This document shows positions 11,544-24,546 of a stretch of DNA of 64,000 nucleotides, one piece after another. The notes under the pieces were generated by a model. That model saw only the letters and a program-made list of their open reading frames with translations, searched no databases and was not told the DNA's origin. Origin of the DNA: Colius striatus (Eukaryota; Chordata; Aves; Coliiformes; Coliidae); NCBI RefSeq assembly GCF_028858725.1, contig NC_084766.1:28255001-28319000 (forward strand). The letters are read 5' to 3'. Every line of letters begins with the position of its first letter. Positions within the stretch are counted from its first letter, which is position 1. A program made the translations under genes and the position numbers.

Positions 11544-13660
11544 CTGGAAAATAAGAACGCCAAGAATCACAGCCCTGGTACATCTTTTGCAACATCAGAG
11601 AAAGCCAAAAATCATCTCAGTAAAACACTGTCACGCAATGAGTGGTCACGGGTGCAGTCCTGCTGCTTCTCCGGCAATACTAAGCTGTTGCCAGGAGATG
11701 GCACCAGAACTGCAGTTTAAACACTCCCATCAGTGGGGTTTAATTTCTAAAGGAGGGCCGACTTAAAGAAAGCAGGTACAGGCAAAAAAGACAAGGACAA
11801 GTTAAAAAAAAAAAAAGTGGTGTTTGCCCTTTCTGGTCTGAGCAATGCAATAGAAGCTCATTTCCCAACAGCCAGAAGGCTTCAAAGTTGCAAGTTACCA
11901 TTTAATTCCAATCCTCTTTCTGATATTAGAGGGAAGAGGGAGACACTATAGGCAAGACTTCAATACTCCAAACAAGCCTCTCATTTGGGTGCCTCCAACA
12001 TCTCAGATTGAGACTGCATAATTTCAGGGGTTTTTCACAAAGATTTTATCCCACACAACTCCAGGCAAAGCCAAGAGGGGAAGTAGTTGTCCAGCATCTC
12101 CAATTTCCTAGTTTTAGGGTCAAAGAAAAACCCCAGGGTATCCAATTAGCTGAAATGAGTTACTCAAGGCAATAAGGCCAGCCAGCAGGACAGCTGGGAA
12201 AAGAACCAACATGTCCTAAACCACAACCCAGCACTGTATTCATCCAAGTGTGCAAATTCTGCCACAAAAGTAAAAATAGAGTTTGATTTTTCCCCAGGGA
12301 AGGAGTAGGTCACTTGAAAGCAGGAAGAGCCACAAAGAACTCTTTACTGCATGGGTACAAATTTCCCTGCTCGGCTGAATCCCAATAGAGTAAGGAGGCA
12401 AAAGCCTCCTCTCTGGTTCTCTTTCTGTCCACAGAAACTTGTCTGGAGTCTAATACAGTAAATTGAATCAGATAAAATTAAAGACAACCTCTTCTCCTTC
12501 CCACTTCAGGATAGGAAAGCAACCAGGCACACAGCAATAAAACCTGGACCATCTTAAAACCTGTGATTCACATCCAAGCTTGGCTTTGTTGGAAACATTT
12601 AATTTGAAACCACCTCAGGGCATCAATTTATCATTAATTTAATTGGAGATGCGCCTGAAAAGGTGAGACACATAATCTCTGCTCACGCAGGCCTCCCCAG
12701 GGAGGAGTCATATTCACCACTCTCAGAAGTATTTCTTTCATGAAACAAGCTGTTTGCTCAGTGTCCCAGATCAAGGAGAGCCCACATTGCTCAGCAAGTT
12801 GGCTTCATCCCATGCCAGACGTTGCACAGCAATGCTGGAGCTACGGACACACCACCTGTACTTCATTGCCACCTTTTCAGATCAGACATGGGGCACAGGC
12901 ATGAGCAGCACCCACACCCTGTCAACACTGTGCTCCCACTGCACCAGCCTGCACACTGGTGATTTCTGCACAACGGATACACAGCACTAGTAACAACAGT
13001 CCTGGGGAAATCACTGCCATTTCTGGCCATTCTCCCTTCCTACACACTGGGCTGGGAGCCAGGGTATGGAGGCCTAGTCATCCTGGGGCCCTAAACACTA
13101 GTGGGACTCCAGGTTCAGTCAGGAACATAAGTAGAGTCCTGACTTGTTTGTTTTAACCAAAGCATTTACCAAACACTGGAGAGGTAGAGATTGATTTAAG
13201 AAGACAATTAGGAAGACTACAGTGAAAGCGATGTACCCCACCCCTGCCTTATGTATACAAAGCCACATGTTGCATTGCTTTGTTTATAGCCCAACCTCCA
13301 CAGCAGAAAACAGTCTCCATCTTCCCATAGGGTGAGGCAGCATCAGGATACTTTACAGGCAAAGAATCTCACAGGTCGTTTTTTTTTACTTCAAGCTGCC
13401 TCAAGCTTTATCTATAACCTTCCTTTCCCTTTGCCTGAGCTGGGCCACAAATGTACTCAGGAGCTCACTGGTGTAATAAGGCACTGTGTAGAAATACAGG
13501 CTCACTGTTATCAACACTGCACTTGATACAAGTTAATTGACCTCTAACAAACACATTTGCTGTCATAAGTTCCTCTCACTCTGTCAAGGTTCTTCCTTTC
13601 CAAGGCAGGAATGACAACTATTTTGTAGGAAGAACTGAGAAAGAAGATGCAAAGACTTAC
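11544..13660 (-). other. XPNPEP1: XPNPEP1 intron (2.1 kb) with a MIR-like remnant
   Basis: Intron containing a poly-A tract around 11,805-11,816 and a degenerate SINE-like core near 12,150-12,245. Nothing else recognised. Confidence 0.8.
12150..12245 (+). repeat. Degenerate MIR-like SINE core
   Basis: The order of words GAGTTACTCAAGGC, CAGCTGGGAAAAGAACC, CATGTCCTAA and CAGCACTGTATTCATCC matches the MIR core and 3' region (agtaacttgcccaaggtc, agctgggatt-gaaccc, gctctaaccactagac). MIRs are ancient amniote SINEs, so heavy decay is expected. Called by eye only. Confidence 0.5.
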
Positions 13661-13756
13661 ATGCTACTTCATCCAAGGCAGTTACCACAAACCACAGGAC
13701 TTTTCTCTCAGCCATTTTTGAACGGAGGGCTACAATTTTGTCTCTCCAGCTGACCC
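13661..13756 (-). CDS. XPNPEP1: XPNPEP1 coding exon, residues 175-207
   Basis: Reads G|VSWRDKIVALRSKMAERKVL then WFVVTALDEVA and T of Trp207. The human equivalent is ISWKDKVADLRLKMAERNVMWFVVTALDEIAW. Start of the middle domain. 96 nt; acceptor TTTTGCAG, donor GTAAGT. Confidence 0.97.
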
Positions 13757-14138
13757 CTGCAAAACACAATATGCGAAGTTACAGTCACCAGTTTTACTGG
13801 GGATGATGATGTAAACACAGACCAACACAATGGATTTTAGAAGCACCCAAAACACACTGTGCTTGTGCTCCTCACTCTTTTCTAATAACTCATACGAACT
13901 ACCTCAAACAAGCTGCCCTCCACACATGCACAGATTTGTTTTGAAGTTATCTAGCCTCCAGCAAACAGTTATTTGTGAGGACAAAGATTATTAGCTGAGG
14001 TCTGGTCACCTTCTTGACCTATTCATTGTGGATCATATTGAGCTGCAGTAGTGTTTTTCTCAGTACTTTGTTAGAGGAAAGCAAAGGTGGCCAGGAGAGT
14101 AGAAACAGTCCTTGACTACTGGAAGTTAAGCTTCTCAC
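13757..14138 (-). other. XPNPEP1: XPNPEP1 intron (382 bp)
   Basis: Short intron, nothing recognised. Confidence 0.85.
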
Positions 14139-14282
14139 CTGTGTAACTCAGATTGAGTGTGATGAGAGGCTTGCAGGGACGCTGAGGACAGTCTGTCCAG
14201 ATTGTATCAATCAGGTTTTCTTTGACAGGCACAAGGTCGTGGCCAGCACTTCTCAAGGCTTTGGACATCCTCTTCCATTGGT
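14139..14282 (-). CDS. XPNPEP1: XPNPEP1 coding exon, residues 127-175
   Basis: Reads [21 protein letters not shown] then [20 protein letters not shown] and TLNLSYTG. Human reads [49 protein letters not shown]. It closes the N-terminal domain. 144 nt; acceptor CTTTGGTAG, donor CAG|GTGAGA. Confidence 0.97.
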
Positions 14283-15171
14283 CTACCAAAGGGAAAATAG
14301 TCAAGAGTATTTTGACTATTTATCAACACCCACTGGCTCAATAAAGACCCAGTTCACAAACTCAAATTGTCTCCGCTCCTTCTTCCCATTCCATTAAACA
14401 ACAAAGCAATTACAGTTCCACAAATGCAGCTGCTACAGTCAGCAGCAGGTACAGAACTTCACGGCCCTGGAGCCTCATGCTGAAGCTGAACTTCAGCTGG
14501 GAAACAGAAGTCACTGGAAAAAGCCACCCCAGAGACTGCTGTAAGCGTCCTCTACCCCAGTGCACAACCATACTGATCTAAGTATGGGAAGAGATGAAAT
14601 GGGCTTCCACACAGCCATGAGACTGATCCTTTGCCCATCTAAATCAAGCAAATGTCTCGCCTTGCCTCCAGTGACCTTTGGATTGGGCTCCATGTTCCGA
14701 AACATGAGTAGATGGATAGTCATTCATCTGATACAAACAATACTTCTCCAGCTATGTGCTTCCTACAGGGAAAGCTGTGGAGATGGTGAGATCACCAAGC
14801 AGAAGTAGCATGATGAGTTTTTCTTGGGTGCTCTGGCTCACATGCTGGCCAAGGCATTCAGTAACTTTGTACTGAAGTGCCCATGAGAAGCCACAGCACA
14901 GACAAAAGGAGGTGGATCAGGACTCTGTTTTTCAGGTAAGGTCACTCCCATCCCTTGTGTTTTGGAGTCAATGCACTGCTGTGGGGCTCTCATGATATAT
15001 GTCTAAAACCAAAGTCCAACCTGATTTGCACAATGGTTTGGGTTTGCACATCACCCAATCTGGGCTGAAACATGGTTAGCTGCATACCATCAGACAATAG
15101 CTTAACCAGAGAAGCAAGGAAGCAAAATCTAGTTGCCCAACCCAGAGTTATAAAATAAAAGTAAAACCAAC
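14283..15171 (-). other. XPNPEP1: XPNPEP1 intron (889 bp)
   Basis: Intron with no recognised element. The plus-strand word CAATAAAGA near 14,340 resembles a polyadenylation signal but has no supporting context. Confidence 0.8.
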
Positions 15172-15264
15172 CAGCTGGAATAATGAAAGGGTCCACTCCC
15201 ACCTTCGATCCTTCTGGGAGGACACTGACTAGCCAGTCCTCCTGAGTCGGTGTGTCTTTCAGAC
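15172..15264 (-). CDS. XPNPEP1: XPNPEP1 coding exon, residues 96-127
   Basis: Reads [21 protein letters not shown] then [10 protein letters not shown] and G of codon 127. Human: [30 protein letters not shown]. 93 nt. The acceptor is ATCCATGAAG, poor in pyrimidines, and the donor is CTG|GTTGGT, a weak match to the consensus; the protein frame nevertheless fixes both boundaries. Only about 300 bp separate this exon from the previous one. Confidence 0.95.
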
Positions 15265-15562
15265 CTTCATGGATTTAGAAAAGAAAAAAGAGGTTCAAAG
15301 AAGCAGTCATACTGAAGCAATCCCACACTACCCAAAACATCCAAGCTAATTCAGCAGATACATCTACTAATGAATGTCTAGACCCACAGGCAAGAAGAGA
15401 CATGGGACACTAAAGCAGGGGCAGTAGTGTATCCAAGATGTTCCTAAGCCCCTGCATGATGGGGTATCCCTGCAGCCCAAGCTGTAAAATGTGCAAAATG
15501 ACCAAACAGCCCATGATTGTTTTCTGCTCATCAGGGGAACAGTATCCCAGCCTCCTGCATAC
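15265..15562 (-). other. XPNPEP1: XPNPEP1 intron (298 bp)
   Basis: The shortest visible intron of the gene. No element recognised. Confidence 0.85.
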
Positions 15563-15667
15563 CCATTTTCATGAGTGTCCAGTTGTTATCCATTTGATGT
15601 GCAGCTTGCAGGAAGTAGCGTCCATCTGTCCACATGGCAGCGTGCTGCTCTGTTACAATGGCAGTAC
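15563..15667 (-). CDS. XPNPEP1: XPNPEP1 coding exon, residues 61-96
   Basis: Reads [21 protein letters not shown] then [14 protein letters not shown] and G of codon 96. Human: [35 protein letters not shown]. The [10 protein letters not shown] block of the N-terminal domain is typical of creatinase/prolidase N-terminal folds. 105 nt; acceptor TTTTTGCCTAG, donor GTATGC. Confidence 0.97.
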
Positions 15668-17367
15668 CTAGGCAAAAAGGCAGAAAAATGCAGTGACTTA
15701 GAGGTGGCCAGACATCATGCAGACCCACAGACAGTAGGGACAGTGTCTGAAATGCACTCCAGTTCCCCAAAAGCCAGCTCTGCTCACTGTTGAAAAGTTA
15801 GTCTCATTTCAGTGGAGATATCATTTCCCCTGCACTATGACTTTCCAAACCGTATCAGAGACAGAATGCAGAAGGATACAGCTTAAGGAATTGCCTCAGA
15901 TGAATTAAACTTAAGCATACCTCAGCCAGTCAGTGGAATGGAGTAAATGGGGCTTTTCAAAGCTTCTGTAACACAGACTGTGGTCTCCACTTGGCTGCTG
16001 TCACAGTAATATATACTGTACAATCCTAGTCTTCATCCCATCCTGTCACAGGGAGGAAGCCTGTGCTCTGGTCATCCATGAGAATCAGCTGTTACTGGGC
16101 TAGCAAGAGTATTGTCCTGGCTGTCAGCTGTACTCCTTTCCCAAATCTTACAGCTCTAGCAGGGATGGCTAAATAAGAAATATGAACATAAACTCCTGCT
16201 GGTTTCAGTGTCTGTCCCACCCCACTGACTTCAGATGGAGAGATGCAAGCAGAAAGACAAGGGGCGGTGACATTTCAGTTACACACTCTAGCTGCTTTAC
16301 CCTTGGCCATTCAAAATGAAAAGCAAGTCATGGCACAAACAGAAACTGAATCCAAGTCTTCTGAGTTTCTGCAACTTGACTGTACTCTGCGCCACCAGAA
16401 ACTGAAGCCCAGATTAACAAAGCTAAGTTTCTAAATAGTAACTCATTGTCTTCTACCAAACTCTCCCAACATAAACTCCATTTTAAGCTGCTTCAGCCTA
16501 AAAAGATGAAGCAAGAAACACAAGGTGAGAAAACCTCACTGATTCGCTAGGCTGGGAACATAGATTTCCAAGTACATAACAAGGGCTCAAAATAGAGAGG
16601 AAGGTTATGAAGAGGCCATGCAAAAGGCGTGAAATTAACACAGGAGTCATGTTATCCATTAACAGCAACCCACAGCCCTGGATTTATCACCTTCTACATG
16701 AAGTCCCAGAGTAGTTCATAGGAACTGATGAATGGACCCTCCAAACACATAGGTAGCAGTATTTATTAAGCTGATTTACAATTAGCAGGGGAAAAGACCT
16801 CAGTAGACTAAAGTGACTTTCCAACAATTACACAACAGAGTAAGTTGCAGAGCTTAGGGCACTGCTAGGGTAAAAAATTAGGTCTCTTGAAACACAGACC
16901 TATCCTACAGCCAAAAAAACATCCTGTCTGGGCAAGATAAGCAAATTTTTCCACAGCATTCGGGTTCCAAATGCAGTGTTTCTGGCCCTGCCTCTGTTTA
17001 AACAGAAAAGCTAGCTGAAGTCCACCTACTATTCACCCAGCCCAAACAGGCAATGTAAAAATCTGTTCATACTGGCTGCACATCAAAAGAAATGACCATA
17101 GGTTACAAGCACCACATTAAAGAGTTAACAGGATTTTACAGGTTCATTCAGGGGTCAAACATTTTCTGAGAACTTGTTATTGCGCTGATATTACATAATT
17201 CCAGCAGGCAGCCAAGACATAATTCTGCAGATGCTGAAATGGGAAGAAAACAGTCCAAACAATCTGGATAGGTTTTCTTTTCCAGGCTGCCTCCATACCA
17301 TGAATGAGACTATTTCTTTAGAGGGGAATTATGTACATTACCAAGAACCCAAGTTGTGGAGAAGTAC
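15668..17367 (-). other. XPNPEP1: XPNPEP1 intron (1.7 kb) with a MIR-like remnant
   Basis: Intron holding a SINE-like remnant near 16,788-16,862. No other element recognised. Confidence 0.8.
16788..16862 (+). repeat. Degenerate MIR-like SINE core
   Basis: The run AGTAGACTAAAGTGACTTTC, then CAACAATTACACAACAG, then AGTAAGTTGCAGAGCTTAGG follows the MIR core word by word (agaggttaagtgacttgccc, aaggtcacacagc, agtaagtggcagagctggg). This is the best of the MIR-like stretches seen here; called by eye. Confidence 0.6.
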
Positions 17368-17431
17368 CTGCAGAGCCATCAAACCCAGAGATGAACGCCC
17401 GTCTGCAATCACAGGGTGCAATGTACTCGCT
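17368..17431 (-). CDS. XPNPEP1: XPNPEP1 coding exon, residues 40-61
   Basis: Reads [20 protein letters not shown] then A and G of codon 61; human differs only at one residue ([11 protein letters not shown]). The CDxRRxxxSGFxGSAG stretch is a family signature of the N-terminal domain. 64 nt; acceptor TTGTTTTCTAG, donor CAG|GTACTT. It lies antisense to the frame at 17,231-17,482, which is spurious. Confidence 0.97.
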
Positions 17432-20400
17432 CTAGAAAACAAGAGGCAACAATTATTTATAGCAGCAGGGGGAAAAAAATGAGCTGATGACAAACACTCT
17501 GATAAGCTTTTTCTCCTAAAGGACACCACAGAGAGAACAAAATGAGTTAAAAAATCCTGGGCTCTACTGCACTGGAACATTTAATCATCTGTGATTATAT
17601 TGTATTTATGTCCAACTGGTTTGTTGGTTTTTTTTCAAGCTGCAGCACTTTTCTCCCACAAATGTCTGTAAACACTGAAGTGCTTCAGAGTTTGCAGATG
17701 TTTATTTCACACTCAGTCTCCCCTCTGGGTAACAAACAAATGCTGCCTTTGAAGCTGCAATGTGAAAAGAAAAGAAACCAGAAGCACCCCTTGATCTTTG
17801 AGACCAGAGTAATCAGCACACAAAATCTGTACAATTCACTGTCTCCAGTGAAGTCCCCTCACTGGCATTACAAGAATTCCTGTAAGACTCTCTTTTCCGT
17901 AAGGATGATATTGAAAGAAAATCAAGGTAGTAAAACTGTAAAAACTTTAACGCTTCAGACTTTTCATAATTAGATGCTGATCCTCTCACTTCTTCCTTGC
18001 CTACTCAAAACCCAACTACACCAGAAAACAGCAGACCATGGTTTGGTGGGTGAGAGGGAATCAAAGACTACTGGTCCATCCTCATGTCAAACCCAACATA
18101 ACTTGTGTTTTGGACACATCTGTTGGCAGCATTACAGAAGAGCCTGAGGATGTACAGATAGCCAACATCTACAGGAGCTGCCAAAATTAAAAGAACAACT
18201 GTACCTTGAAACAGCCCACACACCATTTTTATGAGACTCCATTCTGGCAAGTTGGGAGATCAGAACTGCTGAGTAGGCCTGTTAATTAATTAGTGCAACT
18301 CAGCACATCAGCTTAATCCAGGCTGACAGCACCGATATTCGAGCTGCAAAACCCCTGGATTTGTATCTTACAAATGGTCTGAAACCAAGGTCTGTTCCTC
18401 TGCCCATAAACTTCCTCTGCATCCAGCTGCGGATTTTAGGCACTGACCTGAGAAATCAGACCCAGTTCTCAGGTGGTTCTAATTCCCTCTGCAACAGATA
18501 CTGCATCTCCCTGTCACTGGCCAAGGCTATTTTTAAACTACCTATTTGATCAAAAATACTCCCTTCAAATCTTTTATGCTTCACTCTTCTAAAGAGGCAG
18601 AGGATTCAAAGCATGGGAGTGAGTGAAAAGCATAAATCCCAGCACCTGGGACCAAATCTTTGTTTCTGCTCCCAGTCACTCCATGGTCAAAAGCCCTCCA
18701 GAACAGCTATGTCTCTTCCCTCTTGGGAGACAACCTAGGCAGCAGCTACCAACCATTCACCACTAATGGTTTGAAACAGAGCCTTGGGACAGCAAAACCC
18801 ACAGCTAAAAGAGGATCTGGCAGAGTAGCTTTTGTTGTTGATGTCCAGGGAAGATTCCTGGGATATGCTCCCAAAAAATCCTCTATTTTATCCAACCACT
18901 AATGAAAGTTGCTATAAATGGGGCCGGTATTAAGACCACAGATGCCCTGATTCTCTGATCCACGGGCCTCTTCCTGCCCAGCCCCACAGATTCTGCAGGG
19001 CTGTGACAAACACTCAGTAGATGTGCGGAGAAGAGGGGTCAGGATACCCACCTCAGGAAGGGATGATTGCCCTCTGCACACCTCTAGCTAATGGGACAGA
19101 CCCACCTCAGCCCATAACAGTACCATCACCACAAACCTCCTTTAAAATAAATAGAGACATCAGCAGGTGGACAGGACAAAGTAATTCAGGATATAGAACC
19201 CAAGCACTCATTTTTGCAGTTGCTTGCCTCACAGCAGCAGCACAGAGATGAAAGCAGAGTGATGCTGAGGACCTGAGGAAGATTCCTCATTTCAGCATTT
19301 CCTAACAATTGTTCTGCCTGTTGACTGCTGTGACTCCCTCTCTCCTACACTTCTCAGCTCAAAGTTGTGACAGTCTGTGACACTATCTCCAGGGTCCAAC
19401 ACCTAAAGGGGATGCTGGAAGTTTCCCATTGTGGATCGTATCACCAAGCACATCTCACATCACACCAGTGATTTCTCTTCCCTTTCTCTTGACCAACACA
19501 GCAGAGACTACAGACTGATTTGCTAATTGAGCAGACACTCTCACACTCATAGGAAGGGTTAACACTGAGCTAGCTACATTAACAGCACAGAACAGTGAAA
19601 TGGATCAAATTTGTTATTTTTATGGATTAAAAAATCTAAAAGGGAATAGTGAAGTCTGTCAGTTTTAGACCTGGTAACAACTAACCTAAACTAACAAAGA
19701 CTGTGTGGGAAATACCTCATGCTGTCCCATTCACAGACAAATCCAGGGAATGTTGTAAGAGTTTACAGTAAGGCAGATGGGCTTTCAAAGGGAGTATGAG
19801 GGATCTGCAGGGGAAGATGGTTCACTCATCTGTCAGTCTGAATTCTTGCACACCCACCTGTTCTGTTCCATGCAGCTACCCCCAACGTGCAAAGATGAGC
19901 CCATGTTTCACATGAGCTAAAATTACAAGGGGAACACCTGTGTATGCCACGCAAAGTACAGGCCACAGCACAGTCAGAACAAAGCATTTCCCTGGGGCTT
20001 CTCTTGCAGCTCCAATGGCCTTCAACCTGACCCTCCTCAGGCCTTTCCCATCTGCTTTCTGCCACACCTGTCAGTCCTTGACACACAGACAATACTAGGG
20101 GCTGCATCACAGAAATCCTCAGCTAAACCAGGAAGAACCCAAAAAAATCAGTGGTGCTTATGACCAGAGCCTGTATGGTTGGGCCACTCACATGCAAAGC
20201 TTCTTCTATCCTAATATCAAACAAGATCAGCAATGAAAAGTGCAGCTCACTGCCTTTAGAGCTATGGCACTGATGCCGTTAAAGAACAAACAGTGCTGTG
20301 CACCTGCAGGGACATCAGTATTCACTGCCAAAAAACTAACTGCATTGGTAAGATCTGGAACAGGTCGGTGCAACCTGGGCACAAGCTGTCTCTTGCTTTA

Positions 20401-23060
20401 TAACTCTGATGATCCCTCAGCTCAGAACAAGCATGTGGCAGAGGAGCCAGCCGTGAGCAGAAGACAGCATCTCTGCCAACCCAAACATGGGGCGCTGAGC
20501 TGGGCAGGTGCTTCCTTGATGAGGAAGACCAGATAGATCTGACCAGATTTGTTATCACTGAGTCAAGGCCTCAGGGTGGAAGCCAGCTCCAGTTGAACTG
20601 TGACTGGCTCCAAACCCAAACTCTAATCCAAACACAATTCCCTCCTATTAAGAAGAAAGCTCCTCCAATCTCTGAAAATTCCCATATGGGCAAACTCCAG
20701 ATTCAATGTAAACTGGGTGACTCAACGTAAAAATGGATCCTGCATTTACCACTGTAACACCCCAAAAGCTCAGATAGGCATTTTTAACTGAATCACAAAG
20801 GATTTAGTTGCCTCATTCCCAAAAGCATAGCATTTAATCCTTTGTGATCCTTTGACACCACCCAGCACTCATGAAAGAAACCAGGGCTCTTTGTATGGAT
20901 ACTGGCCCACTTTTGGCTGCAATTGCCCTCCCTTGTCACCAGTCTTTGGACCACCCAGGTCCCCAAGGAAACAGTCTGTTTCTTCCGACTTCTTGTCAAA
21001 AGTTTCAAAAATCAAAGCAGCCAATATTCAGGGCTGGCTGCAAGAGCCACAAATCCAGGCTATTAGCAGCCTTGGTTAAGCCGGAGTCAGAGCCAGCTGT
21101 GATTGAGAAGCTCTGCAAGTCTTTCAGCCCCTTACACAACTAAGCATGGAAAGCAAAGGACACAACTGGTGGCAAGCCTCTTGGCAGTATTATAACCTAA
21201 GCCTTCTAGCCTTGGCAGGAAAACTAATATTAAAAGAATCACAGAGCTCAGAGCTCAGACATGCCCAGTGTCAGAAAGAGAAATTAGTCAGCAAGTTGGT
21301 GCATCAGGGTGTATCAGCATCAGGAACCAGGGGTTCCTTTCCAACCTAGAAGGGAATAAGGAATTTCTCCCAATCTAAACCCTGTATCCACACCATAGGA
21401 GAGAAAGCCCTCTTTGTTGGCAAGTTCTCTGATGTGGATCCTAGGACAGCCTCAAGAACAGCTAAGACAGATAAGGACAGCAGTAAGTAGCTTGCCTTGT
21501 GGGGAGGAAATGGCTCCTGCCACCAAAAGCTTGGGTATCATTAAACTGCAGTCTTTTGAGTCACAGAGGGAGCTGCAGAAGAGCAAATTGTGACTGCAGG
21601 GCTGCTCTTACTGGCATACAGGAAACAAAACTTGCTTGGAACGTGGGGAAGCTGCAAATCTCAGCTCATCACAATTGACCTGGAATCACTAAGCCTGTAC
21701 TGGGATCAACAGGTTTCTGTCAATGCCAAAAACTGCATCAGTTCCCAAACCTCACAGACAAAATGCTGCACTGGCCAGTCAGAAGGCGCCAGATTCAGCT
21801 GCTTTTAGTAATCGTTTCCATTCACAGAGATTCTCTCTGCAGAGAAACCTGACCAACTCGCCTGGCAGGAAACAGCAACATGGGGTTCTCTGTTTAACTG
21901 CACTCTGTCAAGGAAAAGAAAGCAACAGCAAAACCCAGAAGTCCTGAGGGTCACATTCTTTAACTCACATGACAGCATTCAATGTCTAGTGAAATGAAAC
22001 CAGAGTTATATATGGATAGAGGCAGCTTCAGGCAGGAATGCAGCAGACAATAGCAGCTGCAGGAAACGCCTTCCCTCTACCTGCCCAAGTTTGGATCTCC
22101 CCAAGAGGAAACATGATGCTGCACATACGGTCCCAGGGCACATACAAGTCTGGACCCAGCTCACTCCAGTGCCAAGTCAAGGGCAAAGGTTTCAATTCGG
22201 TTCCATTTTGCTCTCATGTACCCTGGGGTAAAAGGGAGCTTTGGTTGTGAGCCAGGAAAGCTTCAGGTCTTTTGTTTCCTGAAAATGGCTGAGGAGGGAA
22301 AAACCCTTGGCAGTTCTTGGGTCTCCTAACAGCAAACAAAAGAGCAAATCTAGTGTATGAGCAAGCAGGAGAGGTAAAAGGCAGTTCAACAATTTAAAAT
22401 AATGCCACAGACTACAAAAATCTTAATGGTGGAAGCAGCACACAATAGTTGCTGCCATAGGTTACCACCCTGGGAACCTCGGTCCAGACTTACCTCCAGT
22501 CTTTATAGTGCACGGAACAAGCTGATGCAGAACAGCATCAACAGGGAAGGGTCCTTGTGGCCTGTTCCTTCCCTGCCTCTGTATGGGTCTGAAGGGCTTT
22601 AGCATATGGCAGCAAATTCCAGCAAGAACTGGATCTAGCAAAGGAAAAGCTCTGCAACTAATCCTTCACCACCTCACTTAAGAGTATGTGTTGATCAGGA
22701 GGTGCTAATGGGGAAACTAAAGCCCTTTTCCGCCCCAGTAAATCCATTCTTCCCTACAGCCAGGATGGGGACAGCAAGTGCTCTGGCAAGCTCCCTCTCC
22801 TGCAGCATGAGCTCCCTGGAGACAATCTGATGAGAAGCTGCTGGTGGAATATCCATGCTGATTTGTTACAAGAATATAAAAACCTGAGTCTCTTGAATCA
22901 ACTCCAGAAACTTTTTCCAATGTGATGTTTCTCAGGTTACCCAGGCTGTTTTGCTAGAACTATTAATGTGAGGGAATGAAGGATGACTTTAGTTATCCAT
23001 GGCTTTTATTTTTTGCAGGGAAGGAAAGTGCAATCATTCCCATCATCCACCCATCCATAC
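17432..23060 (-). other. XPNPEP1: XPNPEP1 intron (5.6 kb)
   Basis: The largest intron of the visible gene. It is strongly A+C-rich on the plus strand and contains many short ORFs on both strands without recognisable protein similarity. No CR1, LTR or RNA gene seen. Confidence 0.75.
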
Positions 23061-23185
23061 CTGGTGGGCATCTCCAGAGGGCACTATGTAGGCTTGGACA
23101 GGCTCCTGGACATACTTGGGACTCTTCATCACCTGCCGTAGTTGCTTCAGCAGCTCTGTTGTAATTTTTGGACTCATCTTCCAAC
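23061..23185 (-). CDS. XPNPEP1: XPNPEP1 first coding exon, residues 1-39
   Basis: Start Met at 23,177-23,175, then [20 protein letters not shown] and [19 protein letters not shown]; human begins MPPKVTSELLRQLRQAMRNS. This Met gives residue numbers equal to the human 623-residue form. Eight untranslated bases precede it after the acceptor TAGTTGCAG at 23,186; a nearby alternative AG would move the exon edge by about 7 bases. Coding part 117 nt; the donor is CAG|GTATGG. No signal peptide, in keeping with a cytosolic enzyme. A human isoform has an extra N-terminal extension upstream of this Met; I did not find its counterpart. Confidence 0.96.
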
Positions 23186-24546
23186 CTGCAACTAAAAACA
23201 AAGCACCAAACTTCAGAGCTTCTACAGCCATCCCAGGCCACTCCCATGTACAGGCTGGAGGCCATCACCACTGAGGACAACTGTGTCAACATCATCTCTC
23301 TCAGCCCAGAGTTCCCCTGTCTTGTCACTTCACCCATGTTCCTTGAGAATGAGGGATCTGGCTGAGGCCAGAGAGTCTAAGCTGGTCTATCCTGTAAAGG
23401 ACACTTCCCACCCAGTGAAGGACTGGCATGTCCAGCATCAATACACATGAGCTTCACACACTTGCCAACCCTTCTTGCACGTGGACATCACCGGGACCCT
23501 GAGGACCTCACATGTGCCCAATGACAGCCAGGAAAGGTCTTGGCATGTGATGTTGGCCATTCCAAACACCAACAAATCAGAAGTAGTCCCACCAGCCAAG
23601 TGCACAGAGAGGAACTTTTGGTCCTTTCAGACTGGGGCAAAGACACTGTGGCCTCTATGCCCCAGGAGCACAGCCTGCAGGGAGGGCAAGCTGTGCATGT
23701 CAGGAGCTCAGAAGCAGACTGGTTAAGAATGCAATTTTCAGAAGTTCCACTACAGCCCAGGATTTCACAGTGGACTAGTAACTGGAGTAACTCAAACAAA
23801 AGAAATCAGCTCACAAGGACATACACAGGGATGCATTCACTGGCCATATTTACTTCTAGGCTGCACATTAGTTTACCTAGCAAGAATACAACTGTAACAG
23901 GAGGAACAGCCCCTTGAGGTCTCATAGGGGACAACCAGGGGACAACCAGGAAGGCTTAAAGGAATCTTCTCTTAAGACCTTTGGCAAATGCTCTGCAGAT
24001 GGCAGCTGGTTGCAGACAGCAGTAGGGCACAGGCTGGATGGAAGACAGCAGACTAGCAGGGAAAACCAACACAAAACACAAGCCAATCACCCTCCCTTGC
24101 TGTGGTTTTACAATGGATGCATCTTTGGCACTGCAGTGAACACCAGCCTCTCAATTTGGTACCCAGAAACAGTCAGCAGCTGGGGCCTGCTGTGAGCACC
24201 ACGCACAGTGACACATCAGGCCATGCTGCTGTGCTGGCAGGAGTGAAGGCTGCAGTGGAAGGCACCAGCTGACTGCAGAGGGTGTTCAAGCTGTGGGGGA
24301 GGCCTGGCCTGAAAGCCTATGAAAATCAAGTAACCTGAGAGGTTCTCTCCATGTTTTCTTCACTCACATCTCCAAAAGGTACCCCAAGTGGGATAATCTT
24401 CTTCCTAGTTCTCCACCCATCCCTCTCACATTTTTAAGAACGTGTTGGGATCTTACAACTTTAATGTTGTTGCTTTCCAGGGCAGGGTGGGCAGGCTCTT
24501 GTGCTGCCTGAATGCCATGCTAGGCAGTATTTTATTCTGACCAGTT

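Noticed and set aside
10969..11766. 265-codon plus-strand ORF
   Set aside because: It runs antisense across a true XPNPEP1 exon and its introns; the translation has no family features and the length is explained by the low stop density of this strand.
21310..21350. GGGGTTCCTTTCCAACCT, similar to a CR1 tail
   Set aside because: The match is limited to one word; the flanks do not continue as CR1 and terminal repeats are missing.
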